Shown here piece by piece: positions 43,278 through 52,724 of a stretch of DNA of 64,000 bases. The stretch is from assembly GCA_049997955.1 (NCBI GenBank), contig JAEBDY010000009.1:62001-126000 (forward strand). Direction: 5' to 3'. Every line of letters starts with the position of its first letter. Position 1 is the stretch's first letter. The notes beneath the pieces were generated by a model. The model saw nothing but the letters and a program-made list of their open reading frames with translations, was not told where the DNA came from and searched no databases. Source of the DNA: Umezawaea sp049997955. GTDB lineage: Bacteria; Actinomycetota; Actinomycetes; Mycobacteriales; Pseudonocardiaceae. The position numbers and the translations under genes were made by a program.

Positions 43278-43766
43278 TCACAACCCGGGCCGAGAAGCAG
43301 CCAACTTCAACCACTTCACCAACAACACGATCACAGCCACCACGGCCAGGACCAACCCGATCCCCGGCCCTGGCCCTGGCGCATGACTGGTGGTCGTCTG
43401 CTGCATCCAGATCGACAGCACCCCGCTGACAGAGGCCACGAAACACCCGAGAGCGCAGAACCACACGAGCCCCCACCGGCGCAGGATCAGGCTCAACGCC
43501 GACAGCAGCACCCCGGCCACGACGGACGCAACCGCGAACATCTTCGGCAGCGCGCCGACGACCTCCCCCTCGGGGATCTGGCCCAGCAGGATCTGCCAGC
43601 CGCGCGCCTCCCCCGCCCACGGCAGCAACTGCGCGATGAGCAGCGCGAACACCGCCACCGCGATCAGCAGCGCGCCTGCGCCGGGGTCGACGCGCTTGGC
43701 GGCCGACGCACCCACCTCGTCGATCTCCTCCCGCAACCGGGACAGGTCGTCCGACTCGTTGGTCAC
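43278..43766 (-). CDS. conserved four-helix membrane protein
   Basis: GTG 43766 overlaps the miaB stop by 4 bases. The 162-residue protein has a short acidic cytoplasmic start (VTNESDDLSRLREEIDEVGA) and four predicted membrane helices (around residues 31-50, 76-98, 104-124 and 135-155). The gene occupies the place of Rv2732c beside miaB in mycobacteria. Function is unknown. Confidence 0.8.
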   Translation of the reverse strand: MTNESDDLSRLREEIDEVGASAAKRVDPGAGALLIAVAVFALLIAQLLPWAGEARGWQILLGQIPEGEVVGALPKMFAVASVVAGVLLSALSLILRRWGLVWFCALGCFVASVSGVLSIWMQQTTTSHAPGPGPGIGLVLAVVAVIVLLVKWLKLAASRPGL

Positions 43767-45226
43767 TGGACGCCGCACCCGGCCGCCGCCACGGGTGCCG
43801 GAGCGCCGAACGACGGCAACCCCAGCGCCGTGCCGGGGGTCTTCGGCTTGATCCCGGCCTCCGACCGGTCACCGGCCTTCGTCCGCCGGTGGCTGATCAG
43901 CGGCCCGTCCGCGACCACGTAGTGCGGCGCCCCGTAGGTCACCACGGTCTCCACCACGTCACCGGGCCGCACCAGGGCGTCGCCGGGCGTGAAGTGCACC
44001 AGTCGGCCGTCGCGCGCGCGACCGCTCAACCGCAGCGTCTCGGCGTCGCGCTTGCCCTCGCCGGTCGCGACCAGCACCTCGATCTTCCGGCCGACCTGCT
44101 CCTGGTTCAGCTCCAGCGCCATGGCCTCCTGCAGGTCGATGAGCCGGTCGAACCGCTCCTGCACGACCTTCTTGGGCAGCTGGTCCGGCAACGACGCGGC
44201 GGGCGTGCCCGGACGCTTCGAGTACTGGAACGTGAACGCGTTGGTGAACCGCGACCGGCGGACGACGTCCAGGGTCGCCTGGAAGTCCTCCTCGGTCTCG
44301 CCGGGGAAGCCGACGATGATGTCGGTGGTGATCGCCGCGTCCGGCATCGCCTCGCGCACCTTGTCCAGGATCGACAGGTACTTCGCCGAGCGGTACGAGC
44401 GGCGCATCTCCTTGAGCAGCCGGTCCGAGCCGGACTGCAGCGGCATGTGCAGCGAGTGGCACACGTTCGGCGTCTCGGCCATCGCCGCGATCACGTCGTC
44501 GGTGAAGTCCTTCGGGTGCGGCGAGGTGAACCGCACGCGCTCCAGGCCCTCGATCGCGCCGGTCGCGCGCAGCAGCTTGCCGAACGCCAACCGGTCGCCG
44601 AACTCGACGCCGTAGGAGTTGACGTTCTGCCCGAGCAGCGTCACCTCCAGCACGCCCTGGTCCACCAGGGCCCGCACCTCGGCGAGCACGTCGTCGGGGC
44701 GGCGGTCCTTCTCCTTGCCGCGCAGCGACGGGACGATGCAGAACGTGCACGTGTTGTTGCAGCCCACCGACACCGACACCCAGCCCGAGTAGGCCGAGTC
44801 GCGCTTGGCCGGCAGGGTCGACGGGAAGGTCTCCAGCGAGTCGAGCAGCTCGACCTGCGCCTCCTGGTTGTGCCGGGCGCGTTCGAGCAGCACCGGCAGC
44901 GACCCCAGGTTGTGCGTGCCGAACACCACGTCCACCCACGGCGCGCGGCGGACGATGTCCTCCTGGTCCTTCTGGGCCAGGCAGCCGCCGACGGCGATCT
45001 GCATGTCGGGGTTCGCGGTCTTGGCCGGCGCGAGGTGGCCGAGCGTCCCGTACAGCTTGTTGTCGGCGTTCTCCCGGACCGCGCAGGTGTTGAACACGAC
45101 GACATCCGGCGCGACGTCCCCGGTGGCGGGCGCGTAGCCCGCGTCCTCCAGCAGACCTGCGAGGCGCTCGGAGTCGTGCACGTTCATCTGACACCCGAAC
45201 GTGCGGATCTGGTAACTGCGGGTCAC
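43763..45226 (-). CDS. miaB: tRNA (i6A37) methylthiotransferase MiaB
   Basis: The protein of about 487 residues has the N-terminal UPF0004 domain with cysteines (RTFGCQMNVHDSERLAGLLE, VVFNTCAVRENADNK, AVGGCLAQ), the radical-SAM motif CNNTCTFCIVPSLRG and a C-terminal TRAM domain. It converts i6A37 made by MiaA into ms2i6A37. GGAAGG touches the ATG at 45235, so GTG 45226, with 9 bases of spacing, is the better start. The unusual C-terminal extension after the TRAM domain is Ala/Pro-rich. Confidence 0.95.
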   Translation of the reverse strand: MTRSYQIRTFGCQMNVHDSERLAGLLEDAGYAPATGDVAPDVVVFNTCAVRENADNKLYGTLGHLAPAKTANPDMQIAVGGCLAQKDQEDIVRRAPWVDVVFGTHNLGSLPVLLERARHNQEAQVELLDSLETFPSTLPAKRDSAYSGWVSVSVGCNNTCTFCIVPSLRGKEKDRRPDDVLAEVRALVDQGVLEVTLLGQNVNSYGVEFGDRLAFGKLLRATGAIEGLERVRFTSPHPKDFTDDVIAAMAETPNVCHSLHMPLQSGSDRLLKEMRRSYRSAKYLSILDKVREAMPDAAITTDIIVGFPGETEEDFQATLDVVRRSRFTNAFTFQYSKRPGTPAASLPDQLPKKVVQERFDRLIDLQEAMALELNQEQVGRKIEVLVATGEGKRDAETLRLSGRARDGRLVHFTPGDALVRPGDVVETVVTYGAPHYVVADGPLISHRRTKAGDRSEAGIKPKTPGTALGLPSFGAPAPVAAAGCGVQ

Positions 45227-45282
45227 TGCGGCCATCCTTCCGTCGGGTTCAGGGTAGAGCGCGAACGTGGCACGATGCGCAG

Positions 45283-46236
45283 GTGTCGGGAACAGGGCGG
45301 CGGGTGCACGCCGCCGGGGCCGTGCTGGCCCTGGCGGCCATGGCGCTGAGCGCCTGCGGGAACGATCTGGCCGCGCTCAAGCTGACCATGGCGTCCGGCG
45401 TCGAGAAGGGCGTCTACAACCGGTTGAGCGCGGCGCTGGCCGACGCGTGGACCGAGCAGCTCGGGATCGAGCACCCGCAGGTCGCGGCGACCAAGGGGTC
45501 GCTGGACAACCTGGAGCGGCTGCGCACCGGGCAGGCGAACGTGGGGTTCTCGCAGGCGGACGCGGCCGAGATGGCGGCGGTCGACGAGCCGGGCAAGCAC
45601 AAGCTGTTCGCGCTGGCCCGGATGCACGACGACTACCTGCAGGTGGTGGTCCGCGACGACCTCCAGGTGAACGGGCTGCTGGACCTGAAGGGCCTCCGGG
45701 TGTCGATCGGGTCGGAGACCTCGGGCGTGCGGCTGATCGCCGACCGGCTGCTGGAGTCGGCCGGCATCTCCCCGGACACGGACCTGCGGGTCCAGCACCT
45801 CGACCTCAACGAGGCGAGCGACGCGATGCTCGCGGGCTCGCTGGACGCCTTCATCTGGTCCGGCGGGCTGCCGACGCTGCGCGTCACCCAGCTCGCCCAG
45901 TCGGTGAAGGTGAAGATGCTGGACCTGGAGGACTTCCTCCCCGAACTGCGCAAGCGCTTCCCCGTCTACGGCTCGGCGACGCTGCCCGCGTCGGCGTACA
46001 GCCTGGAGGGCGGCACGGCCGTGACCACGCTGACCGTGCGCAACTTCCTGCTGGTCAACGAGGTGATGAGCGACGAGGCGGCCGAGGCGTTGGCGCGCGG
46101 CCTGATCAAGGCGCAGCCCCGGCTGGAAGCGGCGAGTCCCGCTGCCCGTTCCATCGAGATCCGCGCCGCCATCGAGACCACGCCGATCCCGCTGCACCCC
46201 GGGGCCCTGCGCTTCTACCGCGACGAGAAGCTCTAG
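45283..46236 (+). CDS. TAXI-family TRAP solute-binding lipoprotein
   Basis: The 317-residue protein (GTG start) has a lipoprotein signal ending LSAC and the TAXI domain: LTMASGVEKGVYNRLSAALA, GSLDNLERLRTGQANVGFSQ, LDLKGLRVSIGSETSGVRLI and DAFIWSGGLP. TAXI proteins bind carboxylates such as glutamate for TRAP transporters, but no TRAP permease gene is nearby. The gene is convergent with a sensor kinase gene (4-base overlap), suggesting a sensing role together with that kinase. This link is inference. Confidence 0.82.
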   Translation: MSGTGRRVHAAGAVLALAAMALSACGNDLAALKLTMASGVEKGVYNRLSAALADAWTEQLGIEHPQVAATKGSLDNLERLRTGQANVGFSQADAAEMAAVDEPGKHKLFALARMHDDYLQVVVRDDLQVNGLLDLKGLRVSIGSETSGVRLIADRLLESAGISPDTDLRVQHLDLNEASDAMLAGSLDAFIWSGGLPTLRVTQLAQSVKVKMLDLEDFLPELRKRFPVYGSATLPASAYSLEGGTAVTTLTVRNFLLVNEVMSDEAAEALARGLIKAQPRLEAASPAARSIEIRAAIETTPIPLHPGALRFYRDEKL

Positions 46237-47615
46237 TCGACCGCCGGGATCGTCACGATCACGGTGAGGCCCTCGCCCTCGGGGCTCTCCAGGACGACCT
46301 CCCCGTCGACGCGCTCGACGACGCGCCGCACGATCGACAGGCCGAGCCCGGAACCGGACACGTTCTGGTGGGCCTGGCTGCGCCAGAACCGGTCGGTGGC
46401 CCGCTCCAGCTCGTCGGGCTCCAAGCCGGGGCCCTGGTCGCGGACCGAGATCTTCACCCAACCGTCACGCCTGCGGACGTCGACGTGCACCAGGGTGTCC
46501 TCGCGGGTGAACTTGAACGCGTTGTCGAGCAGCGCGTCCAGGATCGCCGGGACACCGCCCGGCGGGGCGAGCGCCGTTCCGCCTGGCTCGCCGTCGAGCA
46601 CGAGGTGCACGTTCTTGGCGACCGCGGCGGGCTGCCACGCCGACAGCCGTCCGGCGATGGCGCGGTCGACGTCGACCACGACCGGGTCGACGGAGCTGGA
46701 CTCGGTGCGCGCCATGGACAGCAGCTCGCCCAGGATGCGGTTGAGCCGGTCGGCCTCGGCGAGGGCGGCGACCTGGTGCACCTCGGCCTCGGCGTCGACG
46801 TGTCCCTCCAGGTTGGACAGTCGGAGCTTCAGCGCGGTCAACGGGTTGCGCAGCTGGTGCGACGCGTCCGCGACGAACGCGCGCTGCGCGGCCAGCGCGT
46901 CGCCGACGTTCGCGGCCATCTGGTCGAAGGACCGGCTGAGCTGGCGCAGCTCCGGCGGCCCGCTGGAGCTGCCGACGGGGGTCACCGGCCGGCCGGACAC
47001 GACCGCGGCGAGCAGCTTGCCGGTCGCGTCGTCGAGCCGCTGGACCGGCCGCAGGGTCCACCGCACCAGCGGCAACGCGGCGAGCACGCCCAGGGCCAGC
47101 ACGAGCGCGCTGCCGGTGAGCAGCACGCTCCACCAGATCAGCACCCGTGAACGGGTCTTCGCGGTCGGCGAGAACGTGACGACGGCGGCGCGGACCTCGC
47201 CGCCGATGAGCACCGGCTCGGCGAGCACCAGCTCCTCGTCGTCCCACGGCATCAGCACCGGCGGCGCGGACGGCAGCCGTCCGACCAGGGCGCCGGTGAT
47301 CATGTCCGGCACGCCGTCCCTGGTCAGGTCGACGTCGGCGCGCGAACTCGCCAGGACGTTGCGGTCGCGGTCGATCAGGACCACCGCGATGCCGTAGACC
47401 TCCTCGTACCGCCGCATGGCCGGTTCGAGGAGCGTCGGCTGGTTGTCGAGGACAGTCTGCTGGGCGACCGAGGCGAACCGGCTGGTGTCGGTGAGGCGGT
47501 CGAGGAACAGGTCCTGCTGCTCGGCCGCGGCGAACTCTCGGCCCAGCGGGAGGCCGAGGCCGAGCAGCACCAGCACCACCAGTGCCAGCACGATGCCGAG
47601 CAGTCGGGACCGCAC
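46233..47615 (-). CDS. two-component sensor histidine kinase
   Basis: The 460-residue protein (GTG 47615) has two membrane helices (about 5-25 and 162-185) around an extracytoplasmic sensor of about 135 residues, a HAMP region (LRPVQRLDDATGKLLA), a phosphoacceptor motif (FVADASHQLRNPLTALKLRL) and the ATPase boxes LLDNAFKFTRED, DQGPGLEPDE and GSGLGLSIVRRVVE. The response regulator gene ends 1 base upstream, so they form one operon. The stimulus is unknown. Confidence 0.93.
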   Translation of the reverse strand: MRSRLLGIVLALVVLVLLGLGLPLGREFAAAEQQDLFLDRLTDTSRFASVAQQTVLDNQPTLLEPAMRRYEEVYGIAVVLIDRDRNVLASSRADVDLTRDGVPDMITGALVGRLPSAPPVLMPWDDEELVLAEPVLIGGEVRAAVVTFSPTAKTRSRVLIWWSVLLTGSALVLALGVLAALPLVRWTLRPVQRLDDATGKLLAAVVSGRPVTPVGSSSGPPELRQLSRSFDQMAANVGDALAAQRAFVADASHQLRNPLTALKLRLSNLEGHVDAEAEVHQVAALAEADRLNRILGELLSMARTESSSVDPVVVDVDRAIAGRLSAWQPAAVAKNVHLVLDGEPGGTALAPPGGVPAILDALLDNAFKFTREDTLVHVDVRRRDGWVKISVRDQGPGLEPDELERATDRFWRSQAHQNVSGSGLGLSIVRRVVERVDGEVVLESPEGEGLTVIVTIPAVD

Positions 47616-47616
47616 G

Positions 47617-48300
47617 TCAGCGGCCCGCCGCGGGGGTGCCGAGCCGGTAGCCGACGCCGCGCACGGTCTCCAGCAGGTCGGACCGGCCGAGCTTGGTGCG
47701 CAGGGTGGCGACGTGGACGTCGAGCGTCCGGTTCGCGCCCGACCACGTGCGCCCCCAGATCTCGGCCAGGATGCGTTCGCGGGTGCAGACCGCGCCACCC
47801 GCCGCGACCACCAGCGCGAGCACCTGGAACTCCTTGCGCGAGAGCGCGACGACCGAGCCCGCCACGGTCACCTCGTGCCGCGCCAGGTCCACGTGGACGT
47901 CGCCGATGGTGAACACCTCGGTCCCGGTGCCCCCGACGCCCACCGGGTCGCCGCGCCGCCTGCGCACGGCGTGCACGCGCGCCACCAGCTCACCGACGTC
48001 GTAGGGCTTCACCAGGTAGTCGTCGGCACCGGCGTGCAGGCCGAGGATCCGGTCGTCGATCTCGCCCCGCGCGGACACCACGATGATGGCGACGTCGCTC
48101 GCCGCGCGGATGCTGCGGCAGAGCGTCACACCGTCCACATCGGGCAGTCCGAGGTCGAGCAGGACGACATCCACCCCTAACAATCGATCCAACGTACCCC
48201 TACCTGTAGCTTGACGATCCACGGTGAAACCGCGTCGTGTCAGCGCCGGGACCAGCGCTTCTGCGACACGGTCGTCGTCCTCGACGAGCAGCACTCGCAC
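47617..48300 (-). CDS. OmpR/PhoB-family response regulator
   Basis: The 227-residue protein has a receiver domain with phospho-acceptor Asp in VVLLDLGLPDVDG and Lys in DDYLVKPYD, and a winged-helix DNA-binding domain (about 130-222; LSRKEFQVLALVVAAGG, TLDVHVATLRTKLG). It starts at GTG 48300 and is divergent from the gluABCD operon by 135 bases, so that operon is a candidate target. The cognate kinase follows directly. Confidence 0.93.
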   Translation of the reverse strand: MRVLLVEDDDRVAEALVPALTRRGFTVDRQATGRGTLDRLLGVDVVLLDLGLPDVDGVTLCRSIRAASDVAIIVVSARGEIDDRILGLHAGADDYLVKPYDVGELVARVHAVRRRRGDPVGVGGTGTEVFTIGDVHVDLARHEVTVAGSVVALSRKEFQVLALVVAAGGAVCTRERILAEIWGRTWSGANRTLDVHVATLRTKLGRSDLLETVRGVGYRLGTPAAGR

Positions 48301-48435
48301 TGTGGTCCCTTTCGGGTAGGGGTCGCCGACCTGTGACAGAGTTGAGACCCTAAGTCTTGCTCAATGTCGTGGACTGGTGTGGTGGCGCACACCTAGGTTT
48401 TGCCCAGCGCTGACAATTGCCAGTTGGAGGATCGG

Positions 48436-49191
<756 letters not shown>

Positions 49192-49205
49192 TTCTCGGCA
49201 TTCCA

Positions 49206-49225
49206 CGACGCCCCGACAGGCGTCG
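49206..49225 (+). other. small hairpin between gluA and gluB
   Basis: CGACGCC and GGCGTCG pair around six bases in the 62-base gluA-gluB gap. It may affect mRNA processing or stability; no T-run follows. Confidence 0.35.
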
Positions 49226-49253
49226 ACTGATCTACAAGAGCAGGAGAAGGACG

Positions 49254-50141
49254 ATGAGGGCTCGTACCCTTGCGGTGGTGCTGCTTGCCGGCGGCCTCGC
49301 GTTGACGGCATGCGGCAAAGAAGGCACTCCCGGCAGCACGGACACGGCTCCCTCGCAGGCCGCGGCCGCCGACGTGAAGATCGAGGGCTCGCCGACGTAC
49401 GACAAGATCAAGGCGCGTGGGCGTGTCGTGATCGGCGTCAAGGAGGACCAGCCCGGTCTGGGCTTCAAGGACCCGACGACGAACAAGTACAGCGGCTTCG
49501 ACATCGAGATCGCGAAGCTGGTCGCCGCGAAGATCGGCTTCGCCGAGGACAAGATCGACTACAAGGCGATCGCCTCCGCCGGACGTGAGCAGGCGCTGAT
49601 CAACGGCGACGTCGACTACTACGTCGGCACGTACACGATCAACGCGGGCCGCAAGGAGAAGATCGGCTTCGCCGGGCCGTACTACACCGCTGGTCAGGAC
49701 CTGCTGGTGCGCGCCGACGACACGTCGATCACCGGCAAGGACACCCTCAAGGGCAAGAAGGTCTGCTCCGCGACGTCGTCGACCCCGATCAAGAAGATCC
49801 GGGACGAGGGCCTCACCGAGCCGGAGAACATCACCGAGTTCCAGCTGTACTCGCAGTGCGTGAGCAAGCTGGCCGAGGGCGCGATCGACGCGGTCACCAC
49901 CGATGACGCGATCCTCAAGGGCTTCGCCGCGCAGGACCAGGGCAAGTTCAAGGTCGTCGGCAAGCCGTTCTCCCTGGAGCCGTACGGCATCGGCCTGTCC
50001 AAGGAGGACACCGTGCTGCGCGGGAAGATGTTCGACATCCTCGAAGAGGCGCTGAAGGACGGCACCTGGCAGACCATCTACGACAACACGCTGGGCAAGT
50101 CCGGCTCCGCGGCGACCAAGCCGATCATCGAGCGCTACTGA
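49254..50141 (+). CDS. gluB: glutamate-binding lipoprotein
   Basis: The 295-residue protein has a lipoprotein signal ending LTACGKEG, then the family 3 binding-protein fold (RVVIGVKEDQPGLGFKDP, FDIEIAKLVAAKIGF, GPYYTAGQDLLVRADD, VTTDDAILKGFAAQ). It captures glutamate outside the membrane for GluACD. It is clearly paralogous to the orphan binding protein at 1259-2083. A strong hairpin separates it from the permease genes. Confidence 0.94.
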   Translation: MRARTLAVVLLAGGLALTACGKEGTPGSTDTAPSQAAAADVKIEGSPTYDKIKARGRVVIGVKEDQPGLGFKDPTTNKYSGFDIEIAKLVAAKIGFAEDKIDYKAIASAGREQALINGDVDYYVGTYTINAGRKEKIGFAGPYYTAGQDLLVRADDTSITGKDTLKGKKVCSATSSTPIKKIRDEGLTEPENITEFQLYSQCVSKLAEGAIDAVTTDDAILKGFAAQDQGKFKVVGKPFSLEPYGIGLSKEDTVLRGKMFDILEEALKDGTWQTIYDNTLGKSGSAATKPIIERY

Positions 50142-50150
50142 CCCACGACG

Positions 50151-50191
50151 GTGGCCGGTGACCACGCCGCACGCGGCTGGTCACCGGCCAC
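50151..50191 (+). terminator. hairpin between gluB and gluC (attenuating or mRNA-stabilising)
   Basis: GTGGCCGGTGACCA (50151-50164) pairs perfectly over 14 bp with 50178-50191 around a 13-base loop, followed by CTCTCTT. It begins 9 bases after the gluB stop. The position fits partial termination or 3'-end protection that keeps binding protein in excess of permease. Confidence 0.75.
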
Positions 50192-50221
50192 TCTCTTGAG
50201 CCCTCCGGCAAGGAAACCCCG

Positions 50222-50869
50222 ATGAGCGTCCTCACCAACTTTTCCAGCCTCTTCCTGAGCGCGTTCGCCACGACGCTCAAGTTGTTCGCGTTCTCGGCGG
50301 TCGGGTCGCTCATCCTGGGCACCTTCCTGGCGATGCTGCGGGTCAGCCCCGTGCCGGTGTTCCGGGCGGCCGCCACCACGTACGTCGGGATGCTGCGCAA
50401 CACGCCCCTGACGCTGGTGTTCTTCTTCTTCGTCTTCGCCTACCCGCTGCTGAAGATCCTGAGCCTCGACCCCGACCCCAGCGCGATCGTGGCGCTCACC
50501 CTCTACACGTCCGCTTTCGTGTGCGAGGTGGTCCGCTCGGGCATCAACACCGTTCCGGTCGGCCAGGCCGAGGCGTCACGGGCGCTCGGGCTCACCTTCT
50601 CGCAGATGCTCGCGAACGTGGTCCTGCCCCAAGCCCTGCGCTCGGTCGTCCCCCCGCTGGTGAGCACCATGATCGCGCTGCTGAAGAACACGACCGTCGC
50701 CGCGGGCTTCTCGGTCCAGGACGCCGGGTCGATCAGCTACTCGCTGTCCGAGGCGGGCGCCGACGTGCTCGTCGGGCTCGGCTGGGTGGCCTTCTTCTTC
50801 GTGCTGCTGGTGGTCCCGCTGACCCTGCTGCAACGCAGCCTCGAAAAGCGCTGGAGCGTGGCCCGATGA
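50222..50869 (+). CDS. gluC: glutamate ABC transporter permease
   Basis: The 215-residue membrane protein has the HisM-type fold: GMLRNTPLTLVFFFFVFAYP near residue 58, four or five hydrophobic helices and the ATPase-coupling loop SRALGLTFSQMLANVVLPQA. It forms the channel with GluD. Its stop overlaps the gluD start (ATGA). Confidence 0.93.
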   Translation: MSVLTNFSSLFLSAFATTLKLFAFSAVGSLILGTFLAMLRVSPVPVFRAAATTYVGMLRNTPLTLVFFFFVFAYPLLKILSLDPDPSAIVALTLYTSAFVCEVVRSGINTVPVGQAEASRALGLTFSQMLANVVLPQALRSVVPPLVSTMIALLKNTTVAAGFSVQDAGSISYSLSEAGADVLVGLGWVAFFFVLLVVPLTLLQRSLEKRWSVAR

Positions 50870-51732
50870 GCTCGGTCCTCTTCGACGTACCCGGTCCGAA
50901 GGCCAAGGCCCGGCACCGGATCCTCGCCGTGGTCGGCGTCCTCGCCGTGGCGAGCTTGGTGGGCTTCATCGTCTACCGGTTCGCCGACAGCGGCCAGTTC
51001 GAGCCGCGGATGTGGGAATGGCTCCAGTACGAGACGATCCAGATCGGTCTGCTCGAAGGTCTGCTGAACACGCTCAAGGCCTTCGCGGCGGGGGCGGTGC
51101 TGGCGCTCGTCTTCGGCGCGGTCTTCGCCGCGGGACGGCTGTCCGAGCACGCGGTCTTCCGCGTGCCGTCCACGGTGGTCGTGGAGTTCTTCCGCGCCGT
51201 CCCACTGCTGATCATGATGTTCACGTTCTACTACGGCCTGCCGCAGGTCGGGTTGAAGATGGCGCCGTTCACCGTCGTCGTGCTGAGCCTCATGCTCTAC
51301 AACGGCTCGGTGCTCGCCGAGATCTTCCGCGCGGGCATCATGTCGCTGCCCAAGGGGCAGACGGAGGCCGCGTACGCGCTGGGCATGCGGAAGACCCAGG
51401 TGATGGTGCTCGTGCTGCTGCCGCAGGCGCTGCGGGCGATGATGCCGACGATCATCAGCCAGCTCGTGGTCCTGCTGAAGGACACCGCGCTCGGCTTCAT
51501 CATCACCTACGAGGAACTGCTGTACTACGCGCGCTTCATCGGCTCGCAGGGGCAGTTCGGCAGGCCGCTCGTCCCGGTCACGATCATCGTGGCCGCCATA
51601 TACATCACCATGTGCCTCCTGCTGACGCTCCTCGCGAACTACCTGGAGAAGCGGAACCGCACGAACAAGAAGGTCGCCACGGTCGTCGCGGTCGAGGACA
51701 TCGCTCCGGTCGGGGCGAAGACCGGCGCCTAG
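50866..51732 (+). CDS. gluD: glutamate ABC transporter permease
   Basis: The 288-residue permease is longer than GluC by an N-terminal cytoplasmic segment and first helix (HRILAVVGVLAVASLVGFIV). The permease core has VEFFRAVPLLIMMFTFYYGL and the coupling loop AYALGMRKTQVMVLVLLPQA, with a charged C-terminal tail (EKRNRTNKK). It pairs with GluC. A terminator follows 14 bases after the stop. Confidence 0.93.
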   Translation: MSSVLFDVPGPKAKARHRILAVVGVLAVASLVGFIVYRFADSGQFEPRMWEWLQYETIQIGLLEGLLNTLKAFAAGAVLALVFGAVFAAGRLSEHAVFRVPSTVVVEFFRAVPLLIMMFTFYYGLPQVGLKMAPFTVVVLSLMLYNGSVLAEIFRAGIMSLPKGQTEAAYALGMRKTQVMVLVLLPQALRAMMPTIISQLVVLLKDTALGFIITYEELLYYARFIGSQGQFGRPLVPVTIIVAAIYITMCLLLTLLANYLEKRNRTNKKVATVVAVEDIAPVGAKTGA

Positions 51733-51745
51733 GACCGCAGGGCGG

Positions 51746-51779
51746 AACGGGGGTCTCCGACATCGGAGGCCCCCGTTCT
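51746..51779 (+). terminator. terminator of the gluABCD operon
   Basis: AACGGGGGTCTCCGA pairs with TCGGAGGCCCCCGTT (one G-T pair) over about 14 bp with a very short loop, followed by TCTCGT. Confidence 0.8.
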
Positions 51780-51898
51780 CGTCACATCACCGGCGCGATC
51801 GATCGAACGTCCTGCTCATGACGACGTGCCGCCATCACACCCGCTGGACCCCTCACCATCCGAACCACGCACGACCACCACCCCCTCGTGTGCCTCCG

Positions 51899-51932
51899 GT
51901 TGACCCACGGTATCCACGTCCCGTGGGTCAAC
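51899..51932 (-). terminator. hairpin downstream of sdhB
   Basis: GTTGACCCACGG and CCGTGGGTCAAC form a perfect 12-bp stem around 10 bases, 39-72 bases after the sdhB stop on the minus strand. It probably ends the sdh operon transcript. Confidence 0.65.
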
Positions 51933-51970
51933 GGGAGGTACACGGCCACACGATCAGGTGAAACTCCACG

Positions 51971-52723
51971 TCACGACTTGCGGCGGAAGATCTTTTCGCC
52001 GAGCCAGACGATGGGGTCGTACTTGCGGTCCGCCACCCGTTCCTTCATCGGGATCAGGGCGTTGTCGGTGATCTTGATGTGCTCCGGGCACACCTCGGAG
52101 CAGCACTTGGTGATGTTGCACAGCCCCAGCCCGTGCGACTCCTGGGCCGCGACCGTCCGCCCGCCCTCGTCGAGCGGGTGCATCTCCAGTTCGGCGATCC
52201 GCATCAGGAACCGGGGCCCGGCGAAGGCCTCCTTGTTCTCCTCGTGGTCGCGGATCACGTGGCAGGTGTCCTGGCACAGGAAGCACTCGATGCACTTGCG
52301 GAACTCCTGCGAGCGCTCCACGTCGACCTGCTGCATCCGGTACTCGCCGGGGGCGAGGTCCTTCGGCGGCTTGAACGACGGGATCTCGCGGGCCTTGGTG
52401 TAGTTGAACGACACGTCCGTCACGAGGTCCCGGATGATCGGGAACGTGCGCATGGGCGTGATCGTGATGGTCTCGCCCTCGGTGAACGTGGACATGCGGG
52501 TCATGCACAGCAGCCGCGGCCTGCCGTTGATCTCGGCCGAGCACGAGCCGCACTTGCCCGCCTTGCAGTTCCACCGCACGGCGAGGTCGCCCGCCTGCGT
52601 GGCCTGGAGCCGGTGGATGACGTCGAGGACGACCTCGCCCTCGTTCACCTCGACGGTGAAGTCCTCCAGCCCTCCGCCGTCGGCGTCCCCGCGCCAGACC
52701 CGGAAGTTCCCCTGGTAACCCAT
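51971..52723 (-). CDS. sdhB: succinate dehydrogenase/fumarate reductase iron-sulfur subunit
   Basis: The 250-residue protein has the [2Fe-2S] loop WNCKAGKCGSCSAEINGRPR with a further Cys in LLCMTRMS, and the C-terminal cluster motifs CIECFLCQDTC and LCNITKCCSEVCPEHI. It relays electrons from SdhA to the membrane anchor. ATG 52723 is 1 base from the sdhA stop. The subunit type matches the second, Sdh1-like enzyme of actinobacteria rather than the canonical sdhCDAB. Confidence 0.94.
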   Translation of the reverse strand: MGYQGNFRVWRGDADGGGLEDFTVEVNEGEVVLDVIHRLQATQAGDLAVRWNCKAGKCGSCSAEINGRPRLLCMTRMSTFTEGETITITPMRTFPIIRDLVTDVSFNYTKAREIPSFKPPKDLAPGEYRMQQVDVERSQEFRKCIECFLCQDTCHVIRDHEENKEAFAGPRFLMRIAELEMHPLDEGGRTVAAQESHGLGLCNITKCCSEVCPEHIKITDNALIPMKERVADRKYDPIVWLGEKIFRRKS

Positions 52724-52724
52724 G

